NCBI RefSeq assembly: GCF_002252445.1
Contig: NZ_NNRJ01000019.1
Location: 62,001-126,000 of the forward strand
DNA length: 64,000 bases
Direction of reading: 5' to 3'
Source: Brucella thiophenivorans
GTDB lineage: Bacteria; Pseudomonadota; Alphaproteobacteria; Rhizobiales; Rhizobiaceae
In this document: positions 15,873 to 23,908 of the stretch, piece by piece
Numbering within the stretch: the first letter of the stretch is position 1
Layout: each line of letters starts with the position of its first letter
Notes under the pieces: model-generated
The model's input: the letters and a program-made list of their open reading frames with translations, nothing else
Databases searched by the model: none
Told to the model about the DNA's origin: nothing
Program-made: the position numbers and the translations under genes

Positions 15873-18787
15873 GACAAGGCCCTTTTTACTTTTTCCGGAG
15901 TAATCGGAAATTCATAGAAACGTTTTCCGGTGGCATGCGTAATGGCATTGCTGGTTGCTGGCAGGATCGGGATCATGCCCAATTCCGCCATGCCTTTGGG
16001 TGGTGATGTTTCTGAAAGTGGCGGCAGATAATCAGAGGTCTGGTTCCAAACAGCCACATCTTTGGCTCGCGGTAGGGTATAGCGGTTGAAGTTCCATGTG
16101 CCGTTGCCGGGGCCGTCTTCATAAAGCGGCATTTCTTCCATCAGCGCGTGGCCGATACCCATCGCAGTGCCGCCCTGTATCTGGCCGGAAACAAGTTCAG
16201 GTACAATCATCGTGCCGGGTGCCATCATCATGTGATGACGCATGACCTTAACCTGACCCGTGAAAGTGTTCACGTTCACTTCCACCAGACATGCGGCTGG
16301 CGTAACGGTTGTCGGATCGGCACCGCCGCGTTTTGTCGGCGGGTAATAAGCAATTTTGCGTTTGATGAAGTCATAACCCGCCGTGGTCATACGGCTTTTC
16401 AACTCATCAGAAGCACCGTCGCCATATTTTACCGCAATCGCATCAAGCGGCAGGTTTCTCTCGCCAACTGTCGGAATATCAAACTCCGCACGTGACCATT
16501 GCCAGCTGCTGTAGGCATGGACTGCAACACCGGTAATTAACCCCATTTCATGGGCTTTTTTGGCAAGACGCTCAAACGGGATCGGCGTCATACCGCCGCC
16601 GCCAATACCATCAGGACCGACCCGGATATCTGATAATTCAACGTTCAGGCTTGCGATGGCGCCGCCGCCAACACCTTCGCTCCACAGCGCTTTGGCGGCT
16701 GGCCAAAGACTGTTTTCGAGCAGAAAACGGCCGGCTTGTCGTGTACCAAAGCCGATATAATAGACACCACTTGACGAACTCATGTCCGGTATCAGCGCGG
16801 GTGTCCAGTAAGGATCGTTTTTCGCAAGCTCATCTTGCTTTTTCTGATCGGCATAGCTGGTGTGAAGCGGCAACTGCTCGAATTCGGTAACCCCGAAATC
16901 CACCACATCCGGCGCTTTACCCAGTGCCTGCCAGACCATAACCTGCTGTGCTGTCGTGCCACCAGTGCCGATTTCCTGCACGCAATGGCGCATGGTCAGT
17001 TTTCCACTCGCGTCAAACTCCAGAACCAAGGCAGTTGGCACGCCGCTTGATCCATAAACTTGCTGAACCTGCGAGAAACCAACACCGTAAAGCTTGCCGG
17101 GATTGGCTGCCTCAAATTCAGCTTTGGCTTTTTCCCGGTTTTGCCAGATCGGGTGTTTTTCGGCGAGATTGAGCATTTCGACATTGCGCGGATCGCCAGC
17201 AATTATGCCACCTTGCGTATTCGGATAACCTTCCAGAATGGCATTGCGACGACGCAATTCGATCGGGTCGATCTTCAACTCACTAGCAAGCTCATCAACC
17301 ATTAGTTCGGTGATAGCCATGGACTGCAATGAGCCGAAGCCACGCATTGAACCGGCCTCAACAGCAGGCGTTGCCATGGCAAGAGCCGTCAGATCCGACT
17401 TTGGAAAGTAATAGATCGATTGTGCGCCGCGCGCCGCCACATGGGAAACCGCAACCGACAGGTTTTCACGCCCGCCGCCGTTGCAATTATAAAAGCCTTT
17501 GAGAATTTCAAACTTTCCCGTCTTGCGGTCGGCAGTGATCGAAACATCCATCTCAACTGAGTGGCGTTTCATACCCATCTGAAACTGTTCATAGCGATCA
17601 TTCGCCATGCGGATTGCATGACCTTCCCCATAAAAACACGCCGCCATCGCATAGAATGGAAAGACCGAATAATCCTTCGACCCATAACCAACTGTCGAGC
17701 CCGTCAGCAAAACGATCTTCTCAACTGGAAAGAGTTTGTTGTTTTTGGCAAGCATTGCGACAGCATTAACGATGCCTGTCGGTGACTGCGTGGCCGTCAT
17801 CACATGCATGGTTTTTGTCGCGGCATCATACCAGGCATTGCAGTTGTCTGGCTCCATCGCGCAAGGATCGATGGACTGCGAAAAGCCGTGGCGCTCCAGC
17901 ACGATTTTATCAGGATTGTTACGTGCGGCTTCTACCTCATCGGTGATGCTCTTTGCATAATCCATGGCGATGCCTTGTGTATCAGGCTTTTCATCCGCTC
18001 GATGCAAAGCCTCGATAAAGCCGCCACCGCGATCTTTTCGGATGATCGGCGGAATGGCGATTGCTTTATCCGGCGCATAGGGCGGCCAGACAGGTGTATT
18101 GCCGTCAAACCCGCCTTTAATGCCAGCATCCTGATAAGGCGAGAATACTGATGGATCATATGGTGTATCGCCGCCGATACGCACATAGCGCGCAGCGCCG
18201 TAATTCGCCGGTGGCTTGGGACCGGTTTCTTCACCATAGACAACCACATTATCTTCAAAACGCAATTGACGTTTTGCAGCATCAAACCGATCAAAATCTT
18301 TGTAAATCAGGATAGCAACAGGGTGACCCAGAATAGGTGGTGTTTCACCTTTAGGCACAAGAATATTGTAGCCGTAGAAGCCCTTGCCCATATTGGTGTC
18401 TTGCGGAATATTCAGACCGTCACGAACAAGATCTTCCTGAAGCAAAACTCTATCAGGCTGCAAATCTGCGCCGAGTATAGAAAGGTCAATGCCTTCAAAT
18501 GTCCGGTCAGCTTTCGTCGCCTTGAGCATGAAAGCGTGGCTTTGTTGCTTCGGCCAACCGGGGATATCGCGCGCACGATAATCCCGCGCAAAGTTCTTTT
18601 GCCCTGTTACTTTACGAACGCCATCCCAGCGCGAACGCGCCTTGCCATCCTTGCCGATCCAGTCGGTTGATGTGGGGCCTGAATGTACTTCCAGAGCGTC
18701 TGCGGCAGGAACACGTCCAAGCATCACCGTAATACCGGCAAAGGTGCCGAGCTTGATAAAGTTCCGACGTGAAATACCTGAAGCCAT
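15869..18787 (-). CDS. Xanthine dehydrogenase-family molybdopterin-binding subunit, paralogue A (Tat-exported)
   Basis: 972-residue catalytic subunit and first gene of the operon. The start at 18787 follows a GGGGGGAAAAG site; the Tat motif is SRRNFIK at residues 6-12, with cleavage probably near AADALE. Candidate Mo-cofactor segments are TVGYGSKDYSVFPFYA, IDPCAMEPDNCNAWYD, EAGSMRGFGSLQ and the terminal PPKGMAE (Glu about 935, candidate catalytic base). The motifs deviate from the GGxFGxK and RGxG forms of well-known members. It is paralogous to subunit B at 10979-13915 with essentially colinear blocks. No FAD-binding subunit is encoded; the cytochrome c replaces it. Substrate unknown. Confidence 0.9.
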   Translation of the reverse strand: MASGISRRNFIKLGTFAGITVMLGRVPAADALEVHSGPTSTDWIGKDGKARSRWDGVRKVTGQKNFARDYRARDIPGWPKQQSHAFMLKATKADRTFEGIDLSILGADLQPDRVLLQEDLVRDGLNIPQDTNMGKGFYGYNILVPKGETPPILGHPVAILIYKDFDRFDAAKRQLRFEDNVVVYGEETGPKPPANYGAARYVRIGGDTPYDPSVFSPYQDAGIKGGFDGNTPVWPPYAPDKAIAIPPIIRKDRGGGFIEALHRADEKPDTQGIAMDYAKSITDEVEAARNNPDKIVLERHGFSQSIDPCAMEPDNCNAWYDAATKTMHVMTATQSPTGIVNAVAMLAKNNKLFPVEKIVLLTGSTVGYGSKDYSVFPFYAMAACFYGEGHAIRMANDRYEQFQMGMKRHSVEMDVSITADRKTGKFEILKGFYNCNGGGRENLSVAVSHVAARGAQSIYYFPKSDLTALAMATPAVEAGSMRGFGSLQSMAITELMVDELASELKIDPIELRRRNAILEGYPNTQGGIIAGDPRNVEMLNLAEKHPIWQNREKAKAEFEAANPGKLYGVGFSQVQQVYGSSGVPTALVLEFDASGKLTMRHCVQEIGTGGTTAQQVMVWQALGKAPDVVDFGVTEFEQLPLHTSYADQKKQDELAKNDPYWTPALIPDMSSSSGVYYIGFGTRQAGRFLLENSLWPAAKALWSEGVGGGAIASLNVELSDIRVGPDGIGGGGMTPIPFERLAKKAHEMGLITGVAVHAYSSWQWSRAEFDIPTVGERNLPLDAIAVKYGDGASDELKSRMTTAGYDFIKRKIAYYPPTKRGGADPTTVTPAACLVEVNVNTFTGQVKVMRHHMMMAPGTMIVPELVSGQIQGGTAMGIGHALMEEMPLYEDGPGNGTWNFNRYTLPRAKDVAVWNQTSDYLPPLSETSPPKGMAELGMIPILPATSNAITHATGKRFYEFPITPEKVKRALS

Positions 18788-18810
18788 TGGCTTTTCCCCC
18801 CAAAGCAAAA

Positions 18811-18836
18811 TTCAGAACGGTGAACCGTTGCCTGAA
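18811..18836. promoter_or_regulatory. Inverted repeat upstream of Mo-hydroxylase operon
   Basis: TTCAG-AACGGT-GA-ACCGTT-GC-CTGAA: two nested inverted repeats (6-bp inner arms, 5-bp outer arms, small bulge) 24-49 bp before the first start codon. It is a candidate operator or leader hairpin; no regulator gene is adjacent. Confidence 0.4.
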
Positions 18837-18922
18837 AGAATGCTTCGTAAAAAAATAGTTACCGGAGGCGAAATCACTTTCTGTATTGATGGAAAAAGAT
18901 CACATCAATCCCCCCACATAAA

Positions 18923-18947
18923 CCATACGGAGAAATGCTCTGTATGG
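18923..18947 (-). terminator. Probable terminator after cydX-like gene
   Basis: Stem CCATACGGAG / CTCTGTATGG (9 of 10 paired, AAATG loop). It lies 26 bp beyond the stop of the gene ending at 18973 and is followed on the minus strand by TTTATG. It would separate the cyd genes from the Mo-hydroxylase operon on the same strand. Confidence 0.55.
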
Positions 18948-18972
18948 GATTTTCAACACCAACGCTGTGATC

Positions 18973-19215
18973 TCAATATTCGAGATGTCTTTGCGGTGTC
19001 TTAGACTTCTGTATGTCGATCCCATCGCCCTTTTTGCTCGCAGCTTCTTCCTGCTCTTCAAACAAGACGCCGCCCAGTGCAGCAACAAGGATCATAAAGC
19101 CGGTGCCAAGCAACCAAGAGAGATACCAAGGGCCGTAATCACCAAGGATGATGCCAATAAGGATCGCAATCACAGCGATGATCATTGCCACCACAAAACG
19201 CCAGAATACGCTCAT
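18973..19215 (-). CDS. CydX-like small subunit with extra N-terminal membrane segment
   Basis: An 80-residue protein directly after cydB, 10 bp apart, with AAGGAG before its ATG. Residues 30-54 (WYLSWLLGTGFMILVAALGGVLFEE) match the WYxxWxLGT pattern and acidic end of CydX, the ~37-residue third subunit that stabilises the cytochrome bd hemes. Here it is preceded by 29 residues forming another hydrophobic helix (about 5-25) and followed by a charged ~25-residue tail. Known CydX proteins normally begin at the Trp-Tyr motif, so this is an extended or fused form. The bd-oxidase role is inferred from position and motif. Confidence 0.72.
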   Translation of the reverse strand: MSVFWRFVVAMIIAVIAILIGIILGDYGPWYLSWLLGTGFMILVAALGGVLFEEQEEAASKKGDGIDIQKSKTPQRHLEY

Positions 19216-19225
19216 CTTGCTCTCC

Positions 19226-20359
19226 TTAAAATGCGTGGTGCGACGTCTCTACATGGTCGGGATCAACCTTGCCGCGCATCACCCAGAAAGCCCAGCTCGT
19301 GTAAACGACGATCAGAGGCATGAAGACAACCGTAAAGCCCAGCATCCACATCAGCGTCAGCTCGCTGGAGCCGGAGTTCCAAACTGTGAGGCTATGCGAT
19401 GGATTGGTGCTCGATGGCATCATGAACGGGAACATTGCAGCACCTGCGGTGCCGATAACGCCAATCCATGCGATGGCACCGAGCCACCAGCCAAGCAATG
19501 CCTTGCGTGCAAGCAGTGCCACAAGCCCCAAGGCAACGCCGATATAGGTCAGCGCCGGAATTATCCAAAGTACCGAATATTCGTGGAAGTTCGAGAGAAG
19601 TGCGCCCGGTGTGCGTTCGACCACCTGATGCAGAGGTGTTTGCGGTACACCCGGATTTGGCCCCTGCACGATCTGATAACCGTCCATGCCCGAAACCCAG
19701 AAGCCCCCAATCGTGAACAGAACCAGTGCCAGTATACCGCCGAAAAGCGAAGACTTACGGGCACGATCCGCGAGATTTCCGAGGCCTCCGCTCATCAGCA
19801 TTGCGCCGCCCATATAGATCGACAGCGAAACAGAGAGCAGACCACATAAGATTGCAAACGGGTTGAACAGCTCAATGAAGCTGCCGGTATAATAAGATGT
19901 CATCCGCCAATCGAAGTTGAACGGCACTCCCTGAATGATGTTGCCAAAGGCCGCACCAAACACCAGCATCGGCACAAAACCGGAAACGAACAGCGTCCAG
20001 TCCCACGCATTTCTCCAACGTGGGGATGGCATCTTACTGCGATATTCAAAACCCAGCGGCCTGACGATCATGCTGAACAGCAAAACCAGCATCACGATGT
20101 AAAAGCCGGAGAACGCTGTCGCATAGACCAAAGGCCATGCAGCAAAGATTGCACCGCCGCCGAGAATGAACCAGACTTGATTGCCATCCCAGTGTGGGCC
20201 GATAATGTTGAGTGCAACACGCCGTTCAGTATCGGTGCGCCCGACATAGCGTAGCAATGTGCCAACGCCCATATCCATGCCGACCATGATGGCAATACCC
20301 ATCAGGAGAATACCGAGAAGCAACCACCAGACAATCTGTAGTACGAGATAAATATCCAT
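19226..20359 (-). CDS. cydB: Cytochrome bd ubiquinol oxidase subunit II, CydB
   Basis: 377-residue polytopic subunit (about nine transmembrane helices). Family marks are GMDMGVGTLL near residue 30, NIIGPHWDGNQVWFILGGGAIFAAWP around 52-78 and the C-terminal PFMMPSSTNPSHSLTVWNSGSS motif. The start at 20359 follows GGGAGATCTGTG. It lies 14 bp downstream of cydA and 10 bp upstream of the CydX-like gene, forming cydA-cydB-cydX. No cydDC exporter genes needed for heme-bd assembly are next to it. Confidence 0.96.
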   Translation of the reverse strand: MDIYLVLQIVWWLLLGILLMGIAIMVGMDMGVGTLLRYVGRTDTERRVALNIIGPHWDGNQVWFILGGGAIFAAWPLVYATAFSGFYIVMLVLLFSMIVRPLGFEYRSKMPSPRWRNAWDWTLFVSGFVPMLVFGAAFGNIIQGVPFNFDWRMTSYYTGSFIELFNPFAILCGLLSVSLSIYMGGAMLMSGGLGNLADRARKSSLFGGILALVLFTIGGFWVSGMDGYQIVQGPNPGVPQTPLHQVVERTPGALLSNFHEYSVLWIIPALTYIGVALGLVALLARKALLGWWLGAIAWIGVIGTAGAAMFPFMMPSSTNPSHSLTVWNSGSSELTLMWMLGFTVVFMPLIVVYTSWAFWVMRGKVDPDHVETSHHAF

Positions 20360-20373
20360 CACAGATCTCCCGA

Positions 20374-21945
20374 TTAATAAGCCGCAGCCGGAGCTGGTGC
20401 AGTTGCAGGACTTGTTTCTTCCAATGCATCTGGTCCTTTGCGGATGAAATGCAGCATCAAAAACAGCTCAACGATAGCGAAGATTGTGTAGAGCAGAATA
20501 AAGCCCGACAAAGACACGATCATATAGGCAACCGTATGCGTCGATGCCGAAAGCCATGTCGGCAAGACTTCATAGACCGTCCACGGCTGTCGCCCGACCT
20601 CGGCCACGAGCCAGCCCATTTCACAGGCTATGAATGGAACAGGGATCATCCATACGGAGGCCCGCAGGAACCAACGATTATTTTGAACCGTATTGGTCAG
20701 CGTGAGAATGAAGGATAGGACAAAGTAGCCCAGCATCAGCAAACCCAGCCCCACCATGACGCGGAACGACCAGAAGATGATCCAGACTTCAGGAATGGTA
20801 TCTTTTGCGGCCTTATCGATATCTGCATCCGTTATGCGCGTGATGTCGCCATCAGGTGCATAACGCTGGACGAGAAAGCCATAGCCAAGATCATCCTTGT
20901 GCAGATCGAACTTAGCCAGCGCTGCGGGATCGGTCGGATTTGAACTGAGAACCTGCATGGCTTCTATCGCCGGAATACCGTTACGGATACGCGTTTTCGC
21001 GCGCTCCTCCAATACATCCGCGGCAGGCACCGTTCCCTCAAGGGAGTGCGTCACGAGAATAGACAGCATGGCTGGTATTTTGACAGCGAAGAGATTTTTC
21101 TGCTCGCTCTGCGATGGAAAGGCGATCGCATTGAAGGACATGGGCGCTTCTTCGGTTTCCCAAAGCGCTTCCATGGCCACAAGCTTGGTCGGCTGCGCAT
21201 GCGCGCCAACAAAGCCAAGCGCGTCACCAAGGGTCAGAACCCCACCGGTTCCGAGTACACCGAAGAGTGCCGCAATGCGGAACGAACGCTTGGCGACATC
21301 CATGTGGCGATTGCGCAGCATATAAAAAGCGCTGACGCCGCAGACAAAAATCGCTGCCGTGACATAGCCTGCGAGCACAGTATGCACGAATTTCGCCTGT
21401 GCATCTGGGTTGAAGAACATGTCGAAGAAGCTACTGAGCTCCATACGCATGGTAACCGGATTGAAATCAGCACCTTTAGGGCTCTGCATAAAGCTGTTGG
21501 CAACAAGAATCCACAGGGCCGACAGGTTTGAACCGAGCGCTACCAGATAGGTGACAACCAGATGCTGCATCTTGGTGAGGCGATCCCAACCAAACACCAT
21601 CAATCCAAGGAATGTTGATTCCATGAAGAAGGCCATTAAGCCCTCAATCGCCAGTGCCGTACCAAAAGCATCGCCGACAAAGCTGGAATAAAACGACCAG
21701 TTCATACCGAACTGGAATTCCATTGTGAGACCGGTTGCGACACCCAGCGCAAAGTTAATCAGCAGCAGCTTTCCCCAAAACTGGGTCATGCGGCGATAAA
21801 CTTCGCGCCCTGTTGTAACGTAAACCGTTTCCATTATGGCGACCAAAATGGTCAAGCCCAACGTCAATGGAACAAAAAGAAAATGATATAAGGCTGTTGC
21901 CGCAAACTGAATCCGCGAAAGATCCACCACCAAATCGTTTACCAC
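20374..21945 (-). CDS. cydA: Cytochrome bd ubiquinol oxidase subunit I, CydA
   Basis: 523-residue heme-binding subunit that oxidises quinol and reduces oxygen in the inner membrane. The N-terminal SRIQFAATALYHFLFVPLTLGL has the heme b595 His, GLTMEFQFGMNWS and the GSNLSALWILVANSFMQ quinol region follow, and the C-terminal GRQPW is present. The insert between about residues 240 and 385 indicates the long Q-loop form, as in E. coli CydA. A GTG start at 21945 fits the family N-terminus; the ATG 45 bp further upstream would add residues absent from homologues. First gene of the cyd operon. Confidence 0.95.
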   Translation of the reverse strand: MVNDLVVDLSRIQFAATALYHFLFVPLTLGLTILVAIMETVYVTTGREVYRRMTQFWGKLLLINFALGVATGLTMEFQFGMNWSFYSSFVGDAFGTALAIEGLMAFFMESTFLGLMVFGWDRLTKMQHLVVTYLVALGSNLSALWILVANSFMQSPKGADFNPVTMRMELSSFFDMFFNPDAQAKFVHTVLAGYVTAAIFVCGVSAFYMLRNRHMDVAKRSFRIAALFGVLGTGGVLTLGDALGFVGAHAQPTKLVAMEALWETEEAPMSFNAIAFPSQSEQKNLFAVKIPAMLSILVTHSLEGTVPAADVLEERAKTRIRNGIPAIEAMQVLSSNPTDPAALAKFDLHKDDLGYGFLVQRYAPDGDITRITDADIDKAAKDTIPEVWIIFWSFRVMVGLGLLMLGYFVLSFILTLTNTVQNNRWFLRASVWMIPVPFIACEMGWLVAEVGRQPWTVYEVLPTWLSASTHTVAYMIVSLSGFILLYTIFAIVELFLMLHFIRKGPDALEETSPATAPAPAAAY

Positions 21946-22617
21946 GATCAGCCCCCATTTAACTTGCCAGAATTCACGGTGCTTTATCAAATAAGCACTG
22001 GTTGCCTGAAGACGGGCGAACGAAAGAAAATAACCCCTACGAACTCTATATTTGATATTAAATATTACTAATTATCAAAACTCTATTTTTGTATGCTTCT
22101 AAACGCCGCACCTTAAGAAGGTCTGTTCTTGGCTGATTTTCCTTATTTCAGATTAAATGTTGTGTCGAAAACAAGCCTGAATACAGTCAGTTTTAGCCAC
22201 CAGTAAATCATCAATAAAGTGATGAGGCAGAAAGCGCATTACACTGTTTCTCTTGATGAATCGCGAGCGCATAAGATAGTTTTCCGCGCCATTATCTTTT
22301 CGCGAAGACATGTGCTGTTTCCACGAAATAAGAACTGTGCGGCGGTTGATTTAATAAAATTATCAGTAGAAAAATTTATCGTTGTTTCAGGCGAAATATA
22401 ACTCAAATTAAAGCTGGAGAGTGTTTCCATGAGCGGCTTGGATTTCTGCTTAGTGTGCATTTTCATCTGATTGGATCAGATCAGCGCTCTAATTATTTGT
22501 TTTAACGCGCATCTTTTCCAAAAACGTTTCACAGTTTTGGGGATGCGTTTTAATCTATGTAGCGCGCAATTTTTTCAGCGCGCTACAGTTTCTCGGCTCA
22601 TATCTGAGTAGGCAAGT
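21946..22617. other. Long AT-rich intergenic region upstream of cydA
   Basis: 672 bp with no convincing gene. It should hold the cyd promoter. Seen in it: an inverted repeat TTTGATA-N15-TATCAAA at 22051-22079, about 106-134 bp before the cydA start, and a reverse-orientation family B palindromic repeat at 22506-22549. No classical FNR site (TTGAT-N4-ATCAA) was found. Confidence 0.6.
22506..22549 (-). repeat. Family B palindromic repeat, diverged inverted copy
   Basis: The reverse complement begins AACGCATCCCCAAAACTGTG and ends GGAAAAGATGCGCG, matching the family B element with several substitutions that keep the hairpin. Confidence 0.75.
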
Positions 22618-22839
22618 TTAAGCCTTTCGCAAAAATTCAGTGCGCAGAACAAGCCCTTTAACTTGCTTAGTGCTGCAATCGACCTCGTCCGGATTGCCGG
22701 TGAGGCGAATATTCTTTACCAGCGTTCCACGCTTGAGCGTGGTGGATGTGCCTTTGACCTTAAGGTCTTTGATCAAGGTCACAGAATCACCGTCGTTGAG
22801 TTGGGTGCCGTTGCTGTCACGTACGATTTCATCAGACAT
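22618..22839 (-). CDS. PhnA-like (YjdM C-terminal) small protein
   Basis: 73 residues matching the C-terminal PhnA domain: VRDSNGTQLNDGDSVTLIKDLKVKG, then TLKRGTLVKNIRLTG and the Cys-containing VDCSTKQVKGLVLRTEFLRK. This is the short form lacking the N-terminal zinc ribbon. Despite the name, these proteins are not required for phosphonate breakdown and their function is unknown. The start at 22839 gives a typical domain start; a longer in-frame extension runs through the neighbouring terminator and is rejected. Confidence 0.85.
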   Translation of the reverse strand: MSDEIVRDSNGTQLNDGDSVTLIKDLKVKGTSTTLKRGTLVKNIRLTGNPDEVDCSTKQVKGLVLRTEFLRKA

Positions 22840-22972
22840 AATATAATCCCGATTATAAGTTGCCGCAGTTTCATTGATTATGAAAACTGTCGGTTTGTGA
22901 ACGGTAGGTGTGTCTACTCTTGTTTGTGGCCCGAGCGTTTTGCGCCGCAGACTGCTTGTTCCTACAATAAAA

Positions 22973-22997
22973 AAACGCCGCGTACATTGCGGCGTTT
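22973..22997 (-). terminator. Rho-independent terminator
   Basis: 9-bp stem AAACGCCGC / GCGGCGTTT with a 7-nt loop and a run of T on the minus strand, 20 bp beyond the stop of the SH3 gene at 23018. Confidence 0.88.
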
Positions 22998-23017
22998 CGC
23001 TTTGTTTAAGATTAAAT

Positions 23018-23548
23018 CTATTGACCGCGTGGGCCGTCACCTCTGCTGCTACCCCATCCGTGCCTTAGGCGAGGGCCGCCTCTATACGAGCGGTCCCAAC
23101 CACCACGCGGTCGATCCCAGTTTCGGCCACGATTCCAGCGACCACGATCCCAATTACGGTCACGATAATAACGGCGGTCCCAGCGGTCATTCCGATCATT
23201 TATTGCAGCGCCGATCGCCACGCCAGCGATCAGGGGGATGCCGATAAGGGCTGCGTTGCGACCAAAGTCATCCGAGTAGCCACCGCTCGACCCTTCTCGC
23301 ATCGCCAAGTAGCGAGAGGAGGCCCATCCAGAAAGCCTACCATAGCTAATTTGGCACCAGCCATAGCCCGATGTGCAACCCTGAACGCTCACAGGCGCCC
23401 GATTCGGAATGCTACCCAAAGATGCATAACCCGTACCAGGACCTGTTCGAACATTGAGATTAGTCGTGACAATTGCATTTGCTGCTTGAGCTGCACCCGC
23501 GGAAAAAACACCCAAGGCAATTAATGCTGCTTTGAAAGAGAGTTTCAT
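23018..23548 (-). CDS. Secreted SH3-domain protein with Arg/Gly/Trp-rich tail
   Basis: 176 residues. Signal peptide (1-22, ending GAAQA), one SH3_3 domain (about 24-83) with the signature TTNLNVRTGPGTGYASLGSIP and GWASSRYL, a short hydrophobic Gly/Ala/Ile segment (about 97-113), then a low-complexity tail rich in Arg, Asp, Gly and Trp (WDRRYYRDRNWDRGRW and similar). Comparable proteins are common in Hyphomicrobiales and are thought to act in the envelope; the basic tail could bind peptidoglycan, LPS or nucleic acid, but this is inference. AGGGAG precedes the start. Confidence 0.85.
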   Translation of the reverse strand: MKLSFKAALIALGVFSAGAAQAANAIVTTNLNVRTGPGTGYASLGSIPNRAPVSVQGCTSGYGWCQISYGRLSGWASSRYLAMREGSSGGYSDDFGRNAALIGIPLIAGVAIGAAINDRNDRWDRRYYRDRNWDRGRWNRGRNWDRPRGGWDRSYRGGPRLRHGWGSSRGDGPRGQ

Positions 23549-23633
23549 TTGGTTTCTCCCTGAACAACTTCATTGGTTAATAAACGATGAATATGACTAG
23601 GAAGTTCCCGAATGATCTCTTCTTAAATAGATT

Positions 23634-23723
23634 TCATTTGCGCTGACGCAGAATGACGGCAACGGCTAAGCCTGCCAGTCCAATGGCAATGACACCCTGC
23701 AACACAAATACCCAGCTCATCAT
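23634..23723 (-). CDS. Putative 29-residue membrane peptide
   Basis: A short frame with AAAGGAAA upstream encoding 29 residues: MMSWVFVLQGVIAIGLAGLA followed by VAVILRQRK. It forms one transmembrane helix with a basic C-terminus, the classic look of a small bacterial membrane protein, and ends at TGA 23634-23636. The second ATG at 23720 is an alternative start. It lies on the same strand as the SH3 gene, 85 bp upstream of it. No homologue is recognised, so reality is judged only on composition, ribosome-binding site and topology. Confidence 0.5.
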   Translation of the reverse strand: MMSWVFVLQGVIAIGLAGLAVAVILRQRK

Positions 23724-23908
23724 GATGTTTTCCTTTGGTGCGTCTTACACCTGAATCCAGCATACCTTATCAAAGCGGGCTTCTACAGCATTGGTGCAAA
23801 AATCGGAATCAATTTTTGGCAATCACCGCACTGGGTTTGACAAGCGAAGGATCCGATAAGTGAAGGCCGTGATAGGCGAAAGATGCGGATCAAGTATTCT
23901 AACTTGTG

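Noticed and set aside
19148-19849. Plus-strand open frame opposite cydB/cydX
   Set aside because: Composition rich in His/Arg/Gln typical of antisense of a membrane-protein gene; no domain.
22219-22401. 60-residue open frame in the long gap upstream of cydA
   Set aside because: No ribosome-binding site, no domain, AT-rich chance frame.
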